Shown piece after piece: positions 20,512-21,429 of a stretch of 21,429 bases of DNA. Position 1 is the first letter of the stretch, and each line of letters opens with the position of its first letter. This DNA comes from Actinomycetes bacterium (GTDB lineage: Bacteria; Actinomycetota; Thermoleophilia; Solirubrobacterales; 70-9). Made by a program: the position numbers and the translations under genes. The notes under the pieces were generated by a model. The model was not told where the DNA came from and made no database searches. It was given only the letters and a program-made list of their open reading frames with translations. The stretch spans positions 1 through 21,429 of the forward strand of contig JAEYSQ010000167.1 of NCBI GenBank assembly GCA_023434465.1, in the 5' to 3' direction.

Positions 20512-21228
20512 ATGGTTCCGAGCCTCAAGCTGGGCAAACTGAATATCGCCATCTTTCTGATCGCGCTGATCGCACTCGCTCTTTGCGTATCTTCCGGGAT
20601 CCGGTCGGGCAGCGCCGACGCCGCATCGGGAGGCATCGGCACACCGTCGCCCCAGCCGGCTCCCACCAGCACCGCCACCGGTCCGGCGACCGCATCCGGT
20701 CCCGCTGCCGTGCGTGGCACCCGTTTCGGCAATCGCACCCTCCGCGAGGGGATGACCGGTGCCGACGTGGCCGTGCTGAAGAGCATCGTCCGCTCGAAGC
20801 GCCTCTTCCGGGGCGCAGTGACCGGCAATTTCGACCGCCCGACGACCAGCGCCGTACGTCGCTTCCAGAGCGCCGCCAACCTCGCGACCAACGGCGTCGT
20901 CACCCCGAAAACCGCCCGGAAGCTGGTCGGCTCGATGAAGACCGCCGGGGCCTCCTGGTACGGACCGGGCCTCTACGGCAACGGCACCGCCTGTGGCAAG
21001 GTCACCCTGCGCCCGAACACGATCGGCGTCGCCAACAAGAACCTTCCCTGCGGCACCCGGGTCCTTTTCGGATACCGCGGCCGGTTCGCGGTTGCCACGG
21101 TGATCGACCGGGGCCCCTACGGCCCGGGCCGGACCTGGGACCTGACCAAGGCAGTCGCCGACGAACTCGGCTTCACCAGCACCGGCGTCGGTCGCGTCCG
21201 CCACGCGATCATCAGTCGCGGCAAGTAG
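20512..21228 (+). CDS. Secreted peptidoglycan-binding and RlpA-like double-psi beta-barrel protein
   Basis: Predicted cell-wall protein of 238 residues under c-di-AMP riboswitch control. It has a signal peptide or anchor (about 11-30, ending SADAA), a Pro/Thr/Ser/Ala linker, a PG_binding_1 domain (about 75-133: LREGMTGADVAVLKSIV, GNFDRPTTSAVRRFQSAANLATNGVVTPKTARKL) and a C-terminal RlpA-like double-psi beta-barrel (about 146-235: ASWYGPGLYGNGTACGK, VANKNLPCGTRVLF, VATVIDRGPYGPGRTWDLTKAVADEL). The IDRGPY and WDLT segments carry the acidic residues of the RlpA/lytic transglycosylase site; C160 and C182 may form a disulfide. Whether it cuts glycan or only binds it is not known. ATG 20512 has GAAGGA upstream. 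Confidence 0.92.
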   Translation: MVPSLKLGKLNIAIFLIALIALALCVSSGIRSGSADAASGGIGTPSPQPAPTSTATGPATASGPAAVRGTRFGNRTLREGMTGADVAVLKSIVRSKRLFRGAVTGNFDRPTTSAVRRFQSAANLATNGVVTPKTARKLVGSMKTAGASWYGPGLYGNGTACGKVTLRPNTIGVANKNLPCGTRVLFGYRGRFAVATVIDRGPYGPGRTWDLTKAVADELGFTSTGVGRVRHAIISRGK

Positions 21229-21422
21229 GTCCAGCGGGGGGTTTGACGGGGCCATTCAGGGTCCCGGCGGTTTCTTTGCAGGGTTAAACCGATCCATCAG
21301 TCGATTTCCCCTGTTTGTACCGTGACCCGCCGCACTTGACAGGCATGTCTGCCGGATTCGGCTCTGCGCCGACCGGAGCGAGATTGCTGCCGGGTGATTC
21401 GAAACAAGGAGCTACTGAACTG
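21229..21422. other. Intergenic region before the window end
   Basis: About 190 bases without a gene. TTGACA at 21336-21341 resembles a -35 box, but no good -10 follows at 17 bases. A weak GGTTT/AAACC dyad spans 21269-21290. Confidence 0.4.
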
Positions 21423-21429
21423 ATGTCAT
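21423..21429 (+). CDS. Possible first codons of the next gene (3' partial)
   Basis: An ATG at 21423 is preceded by AAGGAG at 21406-21411, a good ribosome binding site at a slightly long spacing. Only two codons are in the window, so nothing can be said about the product. Confidence 0.35.

Noticed and set aside
21336..21341. TTGACA as the -35 box of the gene starting at 21423
   Set aside because: No acceptable -10 hexamer at 16-18 bases downstream, so it was not listed as a promoter.

Overview
The window is high-GC, gene-dense chromosomal DNA that reads as a free-living actinobacterium, and I suspect the Thermoleophilia/Solirubrobacterales side of the phylum. This rests on GC-rich codon use, frequent GTG/TTG starts, GAAC-N4-GTTC SOS boxes in front of lexA, an actinobacterial-style c-di-AMP riboswitch in front of a cell-wall gene, a secreted delta-60-repeat propeller and several genes that look leaderless. 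The lineage is inference. There are no integrases, transposases, phage structural genes or CRISPR arrays.

Layout. 1-4170 (+): end of an M48 membrane protease, rlmH, argS and a secreted seven-repeat propeller protein. 4172-5199 (-): ccmH and ccmG, overlapping at ATGA. 5277-6424 (+): tRNA-Gly(CCC) followed almost directly by a family 2 glycosyltransferase. 6405-7109 (-): a short-chain dehydrogenase. 7170-10010 (+): ccmE, ccmF and a short CcmI-like protein; with ccmGH this gives a split System I cytochrome c maturation set that lacks ccmABCD here. 10023-12014 (+): secG, a membrane-anchored coiled-coil protein, a low-molecular-weight tyrosine phosphatase and acetolactate decarboxylase. 12025-17022 (-): MMPL transporter, DUF2892 membrane protein, ArsR regulator, LOG-family protein and photolyase, probably one or two operons with an internal promoter after arsR. 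17150-17587 (+): a second membrane coiled-coil protein resembling the first. 17644-18599 (-): secreted GH24 lysozyme and tRNA-Leu(GAG). 18726-19612 (+): SOS boxes, lexA and a 28-bp tandem repeat array that begins inside the lexA 3' end. 19827-20254 (-): RNase P RNA with its terminator and -10 box. 20371-21228 (+): c-di-AMP riboswitch and a peptidoglycan-binding/RlpA-like secreted protein. The first codons of another gene may start at 21423.

The main themes are cytochrome c maturation (CcmE, F, G, H, I-like), DNA damage (LexA, photolyase), the envelope (SecG, lysozyme, RlpA-like protein, MMPL, glycosyltransferase, two coiled-coil anchors) and RNA/translation functions (RlmH, ArgRS, two tRNAs, RNase P). 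The most unusual points are a ccmF that appears to start at AUC, a CcmE haem motif ending in Phe (CPSKF), an ArgRS with TAAS in place of HIGH, a glycosyltransferase start codon one base after a tRNA, and the repeat array made from the lexA stop region.
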